DNA of 64,000 bases, taken from NCBI GenBank assembly GCA_965243545.1, contig OZ251573.1:1054001-1118000 (forward strand), in the 5' to 3' direction. The translations under genes were made by a program, and so were the position numbers. The stretch comes from CATQHW01 sp965243545. GTDB lineage: Bacteria > Spirochaetota > Spirochaetia > SZUA-6 > Bin103. Numbering within the stretch: position 1 is the stretch's first letter; the number at the start of each line of letters is the position of its first letter. Below are positions 47,322 to 56,932 of this stretch, piece after piece. Below the pieces are notes generated by a model. That model did not search any database. It had not been told where the DNA came from and was given only the letters and a program-made list of their open reading frames with translations.

Positions 47322-49634
47322 CTACGGGAGCAATCGAGCGCCGCCGGATGCGTTCCACTCCTGCCAGACCAGCCGCACGGCGCGGACCGTCGCCGCACTG
47401 GGTGACAGCTTCCGGTAGGCGGCCAGTATCGTCCGGCGCTGCTGCGCGTCGAGCGCCGGGCTGGATGACGGCTTCCGGTAGGGGCGCATCGACGGTCGCT
47501 GTTGCGTGTCGAGCCCCGCGCCGGCCGATGATCGACAGAGCAGGTACAGGAAGATGATCGCGACCGCGGCAGGGTCTGCGCCGCCTCGGTCGACCAGGTC
47601 TCGGAGTTTGGCGGCAATCTCGTACGGAAGGCCGCGCGCCATCAGATCGTCCAGATCCGGCGTAGCGGGCAACGGGCGCTGGTTCAGACCGGCGACGAAT
47701 TCAGCCGGCGTAATCACGGGCGGCGAGGCAGGTAGCGGTGTTGGCTCGTCGGCCCAGTCCTCGTCTTCCGTCAGTGCCCGGTCCTCTATCGATCCAAAGA
47801 CGGCTGACGGAGGCGAAAGCATATGATCCGTCCGAACGGTTCCGACTCCGTGCCAGCCGGCGGCGAGCATCTGCGGGACCTTGACCAGGGCCGGCAGGTC
47901 GTCGGCCTTGTCGGCCTGGGCGCGCACGTGGACGACCAGGTAGTCCGTCCACTCCGACAGCAGCTGATAGCGGACGGCCAGATCGGTGGCCGCCGCCTCG
48001 TCCTCTATCGCCGGCAGGCGCTGGGCGGCGGCGATGCGCGCCAGGTCGGACAGCGCGGCGCCCGGCCCTTCCGCGCCGGCGGCATCATCGGGCGCCGGCC
48101 CGATCTCCATACGCTGAGTGATCGTGCGGCCGTCGGCCAGCTCCATCTCCAGGGCGACCGGTCCGTACGGCCGCTCCGCGAACGATCCGAACAGGTGCAT
48201 GGTGTCGCCGGGGTACGGCGGCGGCAGCGGATCGGGAACGGTGCGCAGCGCGAGGGCCGGCCAGACCACGCGGGCCGCGCGCGTGGGCGACGCAAGGATG
48301 CGCTCAAAGTGGCGGTGGATGCGTTCGGCCATGTCCTCGCGCGGCGCCACCAACTCGCACGCGCCGCCGGTCGCGTCGGCAAGCGCGCGCACGAACGGTT
48401 CGGCCACCGAGTTGCCGACGCCGACGGTGAAGATGCGGTGACCGGACCGGCGCGCCTCGGCGACTACGCGGTCGGTTTCCCACACTTCGCCATCGGTGAT
48501 CAGCAGCAGATCGCGGGCCATGCCGGGTTCCTTGGCGATGTCGTAGGCGGCTCGTAACGCGGCCCCGATCTCCGTGCCGCCCATGTCGGCGTCCAGGCGG
48601 CGCACGAAGAGGCGCGCACGGTCAAGACTGTCGGCGGAGACAACCGTCTCGCGGCCGAACACTGCGTCCTGGTTGTTGCCGAACGCGATGACGTTGAACA
48701 GGTCGCCGGGCCGCAGGCTGTCGAGTATCCGCTCGCCCGCTACCCTCACCTGCGCGATCGAGTCGCCGCTCATCGATCCCGAGCAATCGACCACGATCTT
48801 GACGTTGCGGTGCGCGGCGGGCCCGGTCCGGTCGTTCAACTCCGGGCGGAAACTGGCCAAGGCGATCCAGCCTTCGCCGTCGCGGGCGAGTAGCGCCCGG
48901 CCATCGGCAGCGTGCGCGGCGCCCGCCTGCGCGGCGCCCGCCCACACGGCGGTGGCCTCCAGTACCACGTCGCGGTCCATCGCCGCCGGCCGCGCGATCT
49001 CGATCACCGTCCGGTCCGGCTGCGGCGTGACGGCAAGGGCGTGCGAAGGCGACGCCCAGCGCGCCGACTGCAGCACGCCCCGCACCGCCACCTGCAGCCG
49101 AAAGGAGCGTTCGGCGTCGAAGGCGTACTCCGGCGCTTGGTGCGGGGCGAGGCCGCCGCCGGCGGTCGGATCGCCGTACCGCGGGGCGATGGTCGTCGGC
49201 ATCATGAGCCGCACGACGTCGCCGTTCCAGCGCAGCAGCAGCCCGTACCGGAAGCGCACCGTCGCCGTCTCGCCCGGCGCCAGGTTGCCGACGTTGGCGG
49301 TGTAGAGGCCGGGCTGCGACTGCTCCAGGCGCACCGCCGCGTCGCCTGCGGCTATGGCGTTCTCATACCGCTCCTCGGCGTCGGACTTGGCGATTACGGT
49401 ACCGGCCATCCGCCGGTCGCCGAGCTCCAGCTCGAATTGCAGCAGCACCGCGTCCAGCGGCAGCGGGAAAGTGTAGACCGCCTCGACGTGGGTGGCGCCG
49501 GGGTTGCGGTACCGCTGACACACGCTCACCACCGCCATCAGATCGTCGATCCCGGCGTCGACGCCGACCTCCTCCAACACCACGTCTCCGTGCGTGGTCT
49601 CCATCGTTGCGGCCACGATCGTCATCGTTCTCAT
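47322..49634 (-). CDS. VIT and von Willebrand A domain protein
   Basis: 770 residues from ATG 49634, overlapping the MerR stop. The VIT domain comes first (about 1-150: DDLMAVVSVCQRYRNPGATHVEAVYTFPLP in part). Then the VWA domain (about 280-460) with MIDAS DCSGSMS, LLLITDGEVWETD and ...GGTEIGAALRAAY. A helical C-terminal region with Arg-rich ends follows. No signal peptide, so cytoplasmic. Such proteins often act as metal-dependent adhesion or chaperone scaffolds; their bacterial role is not settled. Transcribed with the MerR gene. Confidence 0.85.
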   Translation of the reverse strand: MRTMTIVAATMETTHGDVVLEEVGVDAGIDDLMAVVSVCQRYRNPGATHVEAVYTFPLPLDAVLLQFELELGDRRMAGTVIAKSDAEERYENAIAAGDAAVRLEQSQPGLYTANVGNLAPGETATVRFRYGLLLRWNGDVVRLMMPTTIAPRYGDPTAGGGLAPHQAPEYAFDAERSFRLQVAVRGVLQSARWASPSHALAVTPQPDRTVIEIARPAAMDRDVVLEATAVWAGAAQAGAAHAADGRALLARDGEGWIALASFRPELNDRTGPAAHRNVKIVVDCSGSMSGDSIAQVRVAGERILDSLRPGDLFNVIAFGNNQDAVFGRETVVSADSLDRARLFVRRLDADMGGTEIGAALRAAYDIAKEPGMARDLLLITDGEVWETDRVVAEARRSGHRIFTVGVGNSVAEPFVRALADATGGACELVAPREDMAERIHRHFERILASPTRAARVVWPALALRTVPDPLPPPYPGDTMHLFGSFAERPYGPVALEMELADGRTITQRMEIGPAPDDAAGAEGPGAALSDLARIAAAQRLPAIEDEAAATDLAVRYQLLSEWTDYLVVHVRAQADKADDLPALVKVPQMLAAGWHGVGTVRTDHMLSPPSAVFGSIEDRALTEDEDWADEPTPLPASPPVITPAEFVAGLNQRPLPATPDLDDLMARGLPYEIAAKLRDLVDRGGADPAAVAIIFLYLLCRSSAGAGLDTQQRPSMRPYRKPSSSPALDAQQRRTILAAYRKLSPSAATVRAVRLVWQEWNASGGARLLP

Positions 49635-50065
49635 CACTCTGCATCCTCCTTCTTGCGTGTCTGGTCGATGAGCGATGCCGTTCGACGGACGACCGCCCGC
49701 ACCTCCTCCGGGCTCAGGCCGGATTCGCGCGGGTCGATCACCAGCTCGACGCCCGGGGCGATGGTGACGTGGGTCCGCAACGTCACCTCGCCGGGACGGG
49801 GGCGGCGTTGCGGCGGCAGCGGCGCGGAGCGCTCGCCGCGGCCGGTCACCAGCTCGCGGATGCGCTCCAGGCTCAGCCCCGCCCGCTGCCAGGTGCGGAT
49901 CGCCATCAGCTGCTCCACGTGGCGCCGGGTGTAGTAGGCGCCGCGCTTGGCCCCCGCGGGCCGGTCGACCAGTCCCTCCTGGACGTAGTAACGGACGGTG
50001 CGTCTGGACAGATCGACCAGCGCGCACAGCTCGTCTATGGCGATTCGGTCGCCTTCGTTCGGCAT
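49634..50065 (-). CDS. MerR-family transcriptional regulator
   Basis: 143 residues. N-terminal winged helix-turn-helix IAIDELCALVDLSRRTVRYYVQEGLVDRP (in part), then GAYYTRRHVEQLMAIRTWQRAGLSLERIRELVTGRGE. The C-terminal part (VELVIDPRESGLSPEEVRAVVRRTA) may be an effector domain. Coupled to the VIT/VWA gene by ATGA. A dyad just upstream is a likely own operator. Confidence 0.88.
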   Translation of the reverse strand: MPNEGDRIAIDELCALVDLSRRTVRYYVQEGLVDRPAGAKRGAYYTRRHVEQLMAIRTWQRAGLSLERIRELVTGRGERSAPLPPQRRPRPGEVTLRTHVTIAPGVELVIDPRESGLSPEEVRAVVRRTASLIDQTRKKEDAE

Positions 50066-50071
50066 CGCTTG

Positions 50072-50107
50072 GAGTATACGACACTTTCGCTGTAGAAAAC
50101 AAGTGTC
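50072..50107 (-). promoter_or_regulatory. MerR-type operator and promoter
   Basis: Dyad GACACTT (50080-50086) and AAGTGTC (50101-50107), 14 nt apart. On the minus strand, TTGTTT and TATACT lie 18 bp apart around the dyad, the long spacing used by MerR-activated promoters, and TATACT ends about 8 bases before the ATG of the regulator. Confidence 0.55.
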
Positions 50108-50504
50108 TCAAAAGAAAATTTCCGGCGGGCCACAGCCGGCACCCATCCGCCGGGACGGCCGTACCGCCCGCACCCAGCCGGCCGTGTCGCTGCACGGCTG
50201 CTCGGAAGGGTTTGGCGGACCCCAACCGGAGCTACATGAAGCTCGCTCCTGGCGGGGCTGGGACGGCCGTTACGGTGCGATGCGTAGCATCGGCGGGAAG
50301 CCGAAGCCCAACCGTGCGGCCGAACGCTTGCGCTGGACGAATCCCCATCGACCGGGAAGGGTCGAAGCGCGCCGCCCCGACGCGGTTCACGACTTCGGCG
50401 CCGAAGTTGCCGGTCCGGTCCATTCTATCGTTCGTGCGGAGTCCAAGGTCCAAGCTGGAAGTGTGGGCGCGGCATGGCAGGATCAAGGGATGCCGGCCAC
50501 CGCG
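50108..50504. other. Intergenic stretch with a copy of the CTTCGGCGCCGAAG palindrome
   Basis: About 400 bases without a convincing gene. CGACTTCGGCGCCGAAG at about 50390 and GCGGAGTCCAAGG at about 50438 match the degenerate repeats in 4121-4460. The remainder is ordinary GC-rich sequence. Confidence 0.55.
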
Positions 50505-53500
50505 TCACTCGCCGTCTTGAGACTCACTACGAATAGATTTGAGAATCTCTTGTACGTCGATCAGATGATCCCCCGCGAATCGCAAGCGCTCTGTAGAGTC
50601 CAATCTCACGGAGATTTCATGTCCGTTCGCCGCAATCAGCGCGCGCTCGACCTTGTCCATCTCCTCCGGGTCGCGTTTGACGAACTCCGTATACTTTGCT
50701 GCGCACGTCGGGCAGAGAGCCAGATACTGCGACTCGTGTTCCTTCGGCAAGCGCCGCCCTGCAAGCACTTCCACAGCTTCGAAGTAGTGCAGGCCGTCTC
50801 GCCGCTTGAACGGCATCTCCATATTGCATATCTGGCACACCATTTCCTGCGCGTCATTGGTGTACCACTCTCTGAGTGTTTCCTTTGACATGGGCCTCCG
50901 AGGTATTTCGCTCTCGGTCCGGTGTGCCTCTTTCGGAGGCGCTCCGTCATACTCCCGCCGGATCCGCTCTCGGCGTCCTGCCCGATCCCGTGACTCTCTT
51001 TGAGGAAACTCGGCCGTCTTCGAGCGAGTGTCCGCTCCCGGCGATCGTTGCCGTATGAAGTCCTCGAACTCCTCGAAAGGTACGTCGTGTTTCTCCATAA
51101 ACTCATACATGCGCTTAGCCTTATCGGCGTGATCCGCGGAACGAAAACCAGATTCTTGCGCACTTCGCTCTCTGTCACGTGGCGAATCTGCCTTTTCCTC
51201 GGATTGAGCCCTGTCCCCAAATTGGATTGCCTGGAGCCACCTTGCTCCGGGCTCAAACAGAAAACCCTCCGGGAGACGATCGCTGGATGCCTCAGCAGGG
51301 ACCACGAACCGTATGCCTTCGTCCGTCCGTTGTGGAACCCAACTCTCACTCCTCAGATCGTGCACAATGGTCGAAGCTCCCACCCGATACGGGTGCGACC
51401 CGTTCAGCCGAAATCTCGCTTTCAATGCCTTCTCAGGAACGTCACGCATCGTCAGCCAAATCAGACGCGACTTTGCCTCCGACGGATTGCTCCACAGATG
51501 CCTAAACTCGGAAATTACGAAATCTACGTCTACATAATAATCTGTCCACCGGGCTCCTTCAGCTTTCTCAATGAGATGGTTCCACTCGGGGTGAGTACGC
51601 CGAATCTCCTGCTCCACATGCTCCAACGCGGTTTGCGCTCCGACTGCGGTCGCGAACTCCGAGAGAGACTGTCTGTCGATACTACCATTGTCATACACCG
51701 AAGAGAGGAGCCGTCTTCCACCTTTTTCCGCGCCAACAGCATCATAGTAAGCCTTCAAACCGGTATCGCAATACGGTGCGTCCAGAAACACTTGATTTGG
51801 CTGCGCCCATATGGCGTCCCCATTCTCATCCTCGTCCGCAGTCCGAAAGATCCGGTATCGATCGAACAGCGAGACGATCTTCTCATTTTCGCGGTTCGCT
51901 TCGACGAAGTACGTCACAAAGCGGATCATATCATCTACCAGCGGCTGAAAGGTCTTGCTCCCGTAACGCCGCTTGAGAACCAACGCGATCTGATCTCTTT
52001 CGCCCACCTCGCGAACGCCGATCTTCTCCAGAAACCCGTATGCTCTCTCGTTATCATCGTTCTCCAGCGAAGTATACACCCCGCTGTCGACGTAGTGGAA
52101 GTCATCGTCCTCAGTATCCCCGTCGCGGAGGAAGTAACACTCTGGTCCTGGTCGAAACTCTCCGTCACGACACCGAACGATTGGTACATCGCGGAAAGGC
52201 GGTGAAGGAGAAAATATAGACCGATATCTTTCGAGAAACAAAAGTAGTTTCTGGCACTGCTCGTCGGTCCTGCGCTTGAGCCACGTCAAGCCTCTGCTGC
52301 CTTTCAGCGCTCCAATGAGACCGTCGACACCCATTTCTGGAATATCGAGCATCGAAAGAAACCTGTCTTCCCTCTGGTGACGTTGAGGCGGGTTCTTGAT
52401 CCACCGAGTCAGACGATCGTCTCTGCCCAGGAGGTCGGCCAGATCGCGCTCGGATACGACATCCGGTAGACCTGCCGAAGCGCGGAAACAAGCCGATGCC
52501 TTGGCGTGGCTGCCAGTACTCGTGGGTGTCAAAGGCGCGTCTTTGAACTCGCTAATCAATCGCTTCATGATAGGTTCATAATAGTCGGACAAACTGTCAC
52601 CGCTGTTTGGAAGCAGGGAGAGAAACGGGACGTCCAATAGACCGAGGCCGCGGATTGTGTGCATCGACCGGGCAGCTAAGTCTGCAAGATGATCGCGCAG
52701 CTCATCATTGGCGGGACAGTCTCGGACGCTGTCACGGGCTACGGTGGATGCAAACGGAGCATGCAGGTGGAAGTGAAGATTCGACGTCTCTTTGATCGCC
52801 GGAAAATAGATGAACACGCGACCAGGTTCCAGTGGCACGATCTTCCCGTTTTCTAATCTGAAAGCGACGGCGATAGGGCAGTTCCGCTTTTCGCCTTCAT
52901 CCTCAACGGAGACATCGTTTTCAAACCGCAGATACTGGTGAACGGTATGGTGCTCCATCAAACGTTGGGACCGGATATCGATGAACGGGTCATCTCGTTC
53001 TACACGTTCCAATTTCATTTGTTGGTCAATTTCTTCGTTCTCAGCGTGCCGGCGGTACTCGATTCTACGGATGTTTCTGAGGAACAGTAGCGTGTGGCCG
53101 CTCAAGTCGCTAAGAAAGTTGTACGTCTCGTTGAAAGCGTCTTCGGGTCGTTTGTCGTGCGCGTCAAACGGGAATACGAATACAGTCTGGGGGTTCTGGG
53201 GGTCATCGATCGCGTCGATGAGTTCAGGTACTATCATCTCTCGAATTCGGAAATGGAACGGCCCGGATCTGATCTGCGGCGTGGCCGTGTAGGCAAACAC
53301 CGCCTTGAACCCTACGCCGAACTTCCCGATGCTTGTGGGGTCGTCGGTTTTAGTGCTGCGGCCGATAGCGGTTATTGAGTCGACATCGTCTATGGTGAAA
53401 CGCTTCTTCCCATCGTGTTCAAATTCGACTCTGTCGGTGTAAAGGTCGATACGGACTTGCGATGCTTCGGCGTCTTCGGCATTTTGGATCAGCTCATAGA

Positions 53501-53675
53501 TATAGTGAGCCTGGTCGGGGTAAAGGTTTTGGAGAAGACGGCGAATAGGATCGTTGAAATCGTTTTCGAGAAATCCTTCAAGCAGGTTCTTGCGCTTCTT
53601 TTCGAGTTGGTAGAAATCTTCGGAGTTATTAGCGTGGGGTGTTGGGCGGTTTTGCATGAGATTACCGTAACACAC
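50505..53675 (-). CDS. Large sacsin/HSP90-like ATPase with C-terminal degenerate HNH zinc domain, defence candidate
   Basis: 1056 residues from GTG 53675 (ATG 53657 is the alternative). GHKL ATPase region at about 25-230: ELIQNAEDAEASQV with Asn65/Asp68, GKFGVGFKAVFAYT (G2-like loop) at about 117-130, as in sacsin N-terminal repeats. A long middle follows without known domains. The C-terminus has CQIC (947-950) and CPTC (988-991) around DGLHYFEAVEV, an HNH-like zinc fold whose catalytic His is replaced. Base composition and codon use are clearly lower in GC than all neighbours, pointing to recent transfer. Similar HSP90-like ATPases occur in bacterial conflict systems; function here is inference. 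Confidence 0.85.
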   Translation of the reverse strand: MCYGNLMQNRPTPHANNSEDFYQLEKKRKNLLEGFLENDFNDPIRRLLQNLYPDQAHYIYELIQNAEDAEASQVRIDLYTDRVEFEHDGKKRFTIDDVDSITAIGRSTKTDDPTSIGKFGVGFKAVFAYTATPQIRSGPFHFRIREMIVPELIDAIDDPQNPQTVFVFPFDAHDKRPEDAFNETYNFLSDLSGHTLLFLRNIRRIEYRRHAENEEIDQQMKLERVERDDPFIDIRSQRLMEHHTVHQYLRFENDVSVEDEGEKRNCPIAVAFRLENGKIVPLEPGRVFIYFPAIKETSNLHFHLHAPFASTVARDSVRDCPANDELRDHLADLAARSMHTIRGLGLLDVPFLSLLPNSGDSLSDYYEPIMKRLISEFKDAPLTPTSTGSHAKASACFRASAGLPDVVSERDLADLLGRDDRLTRWIKNPPQRHQREDRFLSMLDIPEMGVDGLIGALKGSRGLTWLKRRTDEQCQKLLLFLERYRSIFSPSPPFRDVPIVRCRDGEFRPGPECYFLRDGDTEDDDFHYVDSGVYTSLENDDNERAYGFLEKIGVREVGERDQIALVLKRRYGSKTFQPLVDDMIRFVTYFVEANRENEKIVSLFDRYRIFRTADEDENGDAIWAQPNQVFLDAPYCDTGLKAYYDAVGAEKGGRRLLSSVYDNGSIDRQSLSEFATAVGAQTALEHVEQEIRRTHPEWNHLIEKAEGARWTDYYVDVDFVISEFRHLWSNPSEAKSRLIWLTMRDVPEKALKARFRLNGSHPYRVGASTIVHDLRSESWVPQRTDEGIRFVVPAEASSDRLPEGFLFEPGARWLQAIQFGDRAQSEEKADSPRDRERSAQESGFRSADHADKAKRMYEFMEKHDVPFEEFEDFIRQRSPGADTRSKTAEFPQRESRDRAGRRERIRREYDGAPPKEAHRTESEIPRRPMSKETLREWYTNDAQEMVCQICNMEMPFKRRDGLHYFEAVEVLAGRRLPKEHESQYLALCPTCAAKYTEFVKRDPEEMDKVERALIAANGHEISVRLDSTERLRFAGDHLIDVQEILKSIRSESQDGE

Positions 53676-53807
53676 TTAGGCCGGCTTGTCAAGTGGCGGG
53701 CCGGGGGCTCTCCCTCTTGGGTGTCGTGGGCTTTGGTGACGGATGAGTGGGCGTGGGGAGGGCGCGATCTGCCGAGCGTGGCGGCTATCGGTGGGAGATC
53801 GCGTTCG

Positions 53808-55466
53808 TCAGGAGCGGGGAGAGGGGGAAGGCGCCGGGGAGGGGGCGAGCAGCCCCTGCGCGGTCTGGCGGGCTTCGTCGAGCGTGGAGACGACCTGCGC
53901 CGCGGGGACACCGTGCAATACGTCGAGGGCGCGGAGCGTGTGGGCGACCGGGCCGGCCAGACCCATCACCACGCACCGAGTCTCCTCCTCCTCGGCCAGG
54001 TCCAGGAGCTGGCGGATCAGCATGGCCGCGCTGTCGTCGACGTAGGTGGCCCCGGAGAAGTCGAAGATCACCACCTCGTGGTCCTTGATGTCGGGGCCGA
54101 TCACGCGGACCAGTTTCTGGGCGGAGGCGACGGTAAAGCTGCCGCGGAGCGCGATCAGACCGACCCGCGCCGAGTACGGATCGGCCGCCGCGGCGGTATC
54201 GGGCAGGAAGGTCCGGTCGAGCAGCGGGACGGAGACCACGCTGTCGAGCTCCAGCCGTTCGAGCTGCCTGGCGTGCGCCATGCCGGCCGCGATCAGCCCG
54301 ATCGCCACCGCGGTCACCAGGTCGACGAACACGGTCAGGACCAGCGTCAGCAGCAGCACCATCAGGTGCTCGCGCCGGATGCGGTGCAGGCGCAGGACCA
54401 TGCGCCAGTCGACGATGTCCCACCCGACCTTCATCAGGATGCCGGCCAGCACGGCGTGAGGAATCGGCTCGACGTAGCGGCCCAGACCGAGCACCAGCCC
54501 CAGCAGCAGCACGGCGCGAATCACGCCCGACATGCGCGTCTGTCCGCCGGCGCGGATGTTGGTCACCGTGCCCATGGTCGCGCCGGCCCCCGGCACGCCC
54601 CCGAACATGCCGGCGACCACGTTGCCCAGGCCCTGGCCCACCAGCTCCCGGTCCGGGTTGTGACGGGTCCCGGTGAGCGAGTCGGCCACCAGGGAGGTGA
54701 GCAGGCTGTCGACCGAACCGAGCAGCGCCAGGATCAGCGCCGGCTGCAGCGCGCGCAGCAGGAAGCCGGCGGACGGCAGTTGCAGGTGGAGCTGCGGCAG
54801 CCCGCTCGGCACCTCGCCGATCACCGGCGCGCCGCGGAACACCAGCACGCCGAGCAGCGTGCCGGCGATCAGCGCCACCAGCGATCCGGGAACGACGCGC
54901 GTCAGGCGGCGCGGCCAGAGCGCGCCGATGGCGAGGGTCGCCCCGGCGATGGCCAGAGCGCTGAAGTTGACGTTCGCCAGCGTCTCCGGCCAGGCGCGCA
55001 CCGCGCCCATCGCGCCGCCGGAAGCGGTCGGCGCCCCCAGGAACGGCAGCGTCTGAATCAGCATGACGATGACGCCGATGCCGGTCATGAAGCCGGAGAC
55101 CACCACGTGCGGCGTGTAGGCGATGAAGCGGCCGATGCCGAGCACGCCGAACAGCACCTGCAACAGGCCGCCGGCCATCACCACCGTCAGCGCTTCCGAG
55201 AGGTTGGAGGCGTGGGCGGTGATGATCACCGACATGGCGACCGCCATCGGCGCGGTGGGACCCGAAATCTGGGAGCGCGTGCCGCCGAACACGGCGGCGA
55301 AGAAGCCGACCGCGATCGCCCCGTACAGGCCGGCCGCCGCTCCGAGCCCCGACGCTACGCCGAACGCCAGCGAGACCGGCAACGCCACCACCGTGGAGGT
55401 GATGCCGCCGAACAGGTCGCCCCGGAACGTGTCGAGGCTGTAGTCGAGCGTGGCGGGCGCCTTCAT
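53808..55466 (-). CDS. SulP-family anion transporter with STAS domain (SLC26-like)
   Basis: 552 residues. Around 10-14 hydrophobic segments from residue 18 to 420, with SulP signatures VASGLGAAAGLYGAI, GTRSQISGPTAPMAV, MGTVTNIRAGGQTRMSG. The C-terminal STAS domain (about 430-535: VGLIALRGSFTVASAQKLV, IFDFSGATYVDDSAAMLIRQLL in part) controls transport. Exchange or uptake of sulfate, bicarbonate or similar anions across the inner membrane is expected. Pro/Ser-rich end. Confidence 0.92.
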   Translation of the reverse strand: MKAPATLDYSLDTFRGDLFGGITSTVVALPVSLAFGVASGLGAAAGLYGAIAVGFFAAVFGGTRSQISGPTAPMAVAMSVIITAHASNLSEALTVVMAGGLLQVLFGVLGIGRFIAYTPHVVVSGFMTGIGVIVMLIQTLPFLGAPTASGGAMGAVRAWPETLANVNFSALAIAGATLAIGALWPRRLTRVVPGSLVALIAGTLLGVLVFRGAPVIGEVPSGLPQLHLQLPSAGFLLRALQPALILALLGSVDSLLTSLVADSLTGTRHNPDRELVGQGLGNVVAGMFGGVPGAGATMGTVTNIRAGGQTRMSGVIRAVLLLGLVLGLGRYVEPIPHAVLAGILMKVGWDIVDWRMVLRLHRIRREHLMVLLLTLVLTVFVDLVTAVAIGLIAAGMAHARQLERLELDSVVSVPLLDRTFLPDTAAAADPYSARVGLIALRGSFTVASAQKLVRVIGPDIKDHEVVIFDFSGATYVDDSAAMLIRQLLDLAEEEETRCVVMGLAGPVAHTLRALDVLHGVPAAQVVSTLDEARQTAQGLLAPSPAPSPSPRS

Positions 55467-55507
55467 GTCCGGTCTTCGATCCTGTCGCGCATTCCGCGAT
55501 TCGGGCT

Positions 55508-56890
55508 TCAGTAGTGGAACTGCGGGCCGATGGAGACCCAGACGTTATGCGCCTGCCACGCGTTGGGAGGAGCGGGGGCGCGCCGGTGCACGCCGATGGC
55601 CGGCGCCCAGGCGGCCAGCGCGTAGTGTCCGGTCACGCCCGCCTCGATACCGAGCTTGAACACGTTGAGGCCGCCGTCCAGTCCGATCTGCAACCCGGCG
55701 TATGCGCTGCCGAGCAGGCTGGTCCGTTTCCAGGAGCTGCCGCCGGCCGCGACGCCGAGCGTGTCGGTGAGCACTTGGCGGCGATTCATGCCGTACCGCA
55801 GCCGCTCGAAGGCAAGGCCGGTCTTGACGCCGGCCGTCACGTAGAGCAGATCGGGCGCGGCCTCCCACTTGTACTGAAAGACGCCGGCGAAATAGCGCTG
55901 GACGTATCCGGCGTAGCTGTAGTAGTCGTCGTAGCCGTCGCCGTTTGCGTCGACGGTGTCGCGCGGTCCCGCCGCATCGGCCGAGTGCTTTGCGAAGCCC
56001 CGCACCTCCTGGCTGAACTTCCCGTACTCCATGCCGAGCTGCAGGTTCCGGTCCAGGCTCCAGCGCAGCGTTCCGGCGCCGCCGTTGACGAACGGAAAGA
56101 AGAACTCGCTCATCGCGCCGTAGGAACCGAGCTGCTTGAGGTAGGCGTTGAGGTCGGCGGCGCCGAGCAGGTAGCGGAACGGCAGGTGCGGGCCGCCGCC
56201 TATGCCGGAGTCGGGCGCTCCGCCGGAGCGCATCCGCTTGCCGTGGTCGAGCTTGAGGTTGATCTCTTCAAGCACCTCCAGCACGTCGGCGGTCGATACC
56301 GCGTCGTCCGGCGCCTTGGCGGGGGCAATCTCGACTGCGTCCGGAGCGCCGCGCTCGCCGGCGGCGATCGCCGCGTGCGCCTGCTGAAAGCGGTCGGCGT
56401 CGCCCCGGAAGTCCGCCTCCCAGATCGACTCCCCGTCATAGCCCTGGCTGGTGCGGAAGCGGGCGATGCCGCCTTCGTAGGCGGGCAGGGGGACCAGCGC
56501 TATGCAGGCGCCGCCGGGCAGCAGCGCCCCATGATCGCGGAAGAAAAAGCTGTGGTTGGAGAAGCCGGACTGCGGCTCGTCCCCGGTCAGTTCCGCCGGG
56601 TCCGCCGGAAACACGTGCAGGTAGAAGCGCCCCCGCAGGTCTTCGGGCGCGCACGGTTCCTTGTGGTAGGTGAGCTCGGCGCCGGCTTCGTCGAGATAGA
56701 GGTCGAAACCGGCGCGCGCGGCAGGCTCGCCGCGCTCACCGGCGGCGATCGCCGCGTGGGCGGACCGGGGCGATGCCTCTTCGTCCGATGCCTCGCCATC
56801 GGCGGCGACGAAGGCGACGTCGTCGGCGCCGGCGGCGCCGGCCGTAGCGAGCGCCGCGCACAGTACGGTCGCGAGCAGTGAATGGCGCAT
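55508..56890 (-). CDS. Secreted protein with C-terminal outer-membrane beta-barrel-like region
   Basis: 460 residues. Signal peptide (HSLLATVLCAALATAGAAG, cleavage after about AGA) is followed by an acidic region, then from about 225 alternating strands with aromatic ends (FFFPFVNGGAGTLRWSLDRNLQLGMEYGKF in part; LLYVTAGVKTGLAFERLRYG) ending QFHY. AHAAIAAGERG occurs twice (about 45 and 172), a sign of internal duplication. Probably an outer membrane porin-like or secreted protein; family not recognised. In opposite orientation to nothing nearby; same strand as SulP gene, 41 bases away. Confidence 0.75.
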   Translation of the reverse strand: MRHSLLATVLCAALATAGAAGADDVAFVAADGEASDEEASPRSAHAAIAAGERGEPAARAGFDLYLDEAGAELTYHKEPCAPEDLRGRFYLHVFPADPAELTGDEPQSGFSNHSFFFRDHGALLPGGACIALVPLPAYEGGIARFRTSQGYDGESIWEADFRGDADRFQQAHAAIAAGERGAPDAVEIAPAKAPDDAVSTADVLEVLEEINLKLDHGKRMRSGGAPDSGIGGGPHLPFRYLLGAADLNAYLKQLGSYGAMSEFFFPFVNGGAGTLRWSLDRNLQLGMEYGKFSQEVRGFAKHSADAAGPRDTVDANGDGYDDYYSYAGYVQRYFAGVFQYKWEAAPDLLYVTAGVKTGLAFERLRYGMNRRQVLTDTLGVAAGGSSWKRTSLLGSAYAGLQIGLDGGLNVFKLGIEAGVTGHYALAAWAPAIGVHRRAPAPPNAWQAHNVWVSIGPQFHY

Positions 56891-56932
56891 GTGGAATCCT
56901 CCCCGAGTGCCCTGAGTGTCTGCGATGATACC

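Noticed and set aside
47322..50225. VIT/VWA gene starting near 50225
   Set aside because: The extra N-terminal part overlaps the well-supported MerR gene in another frame; ATG 49634 couples to its stop.
50232..50486. 84-codon open frame on the minus strand in the intergenic stretch
   Set aside because: It includes the palindromic repeat and has no ribosome binding site or recognisable pattern.
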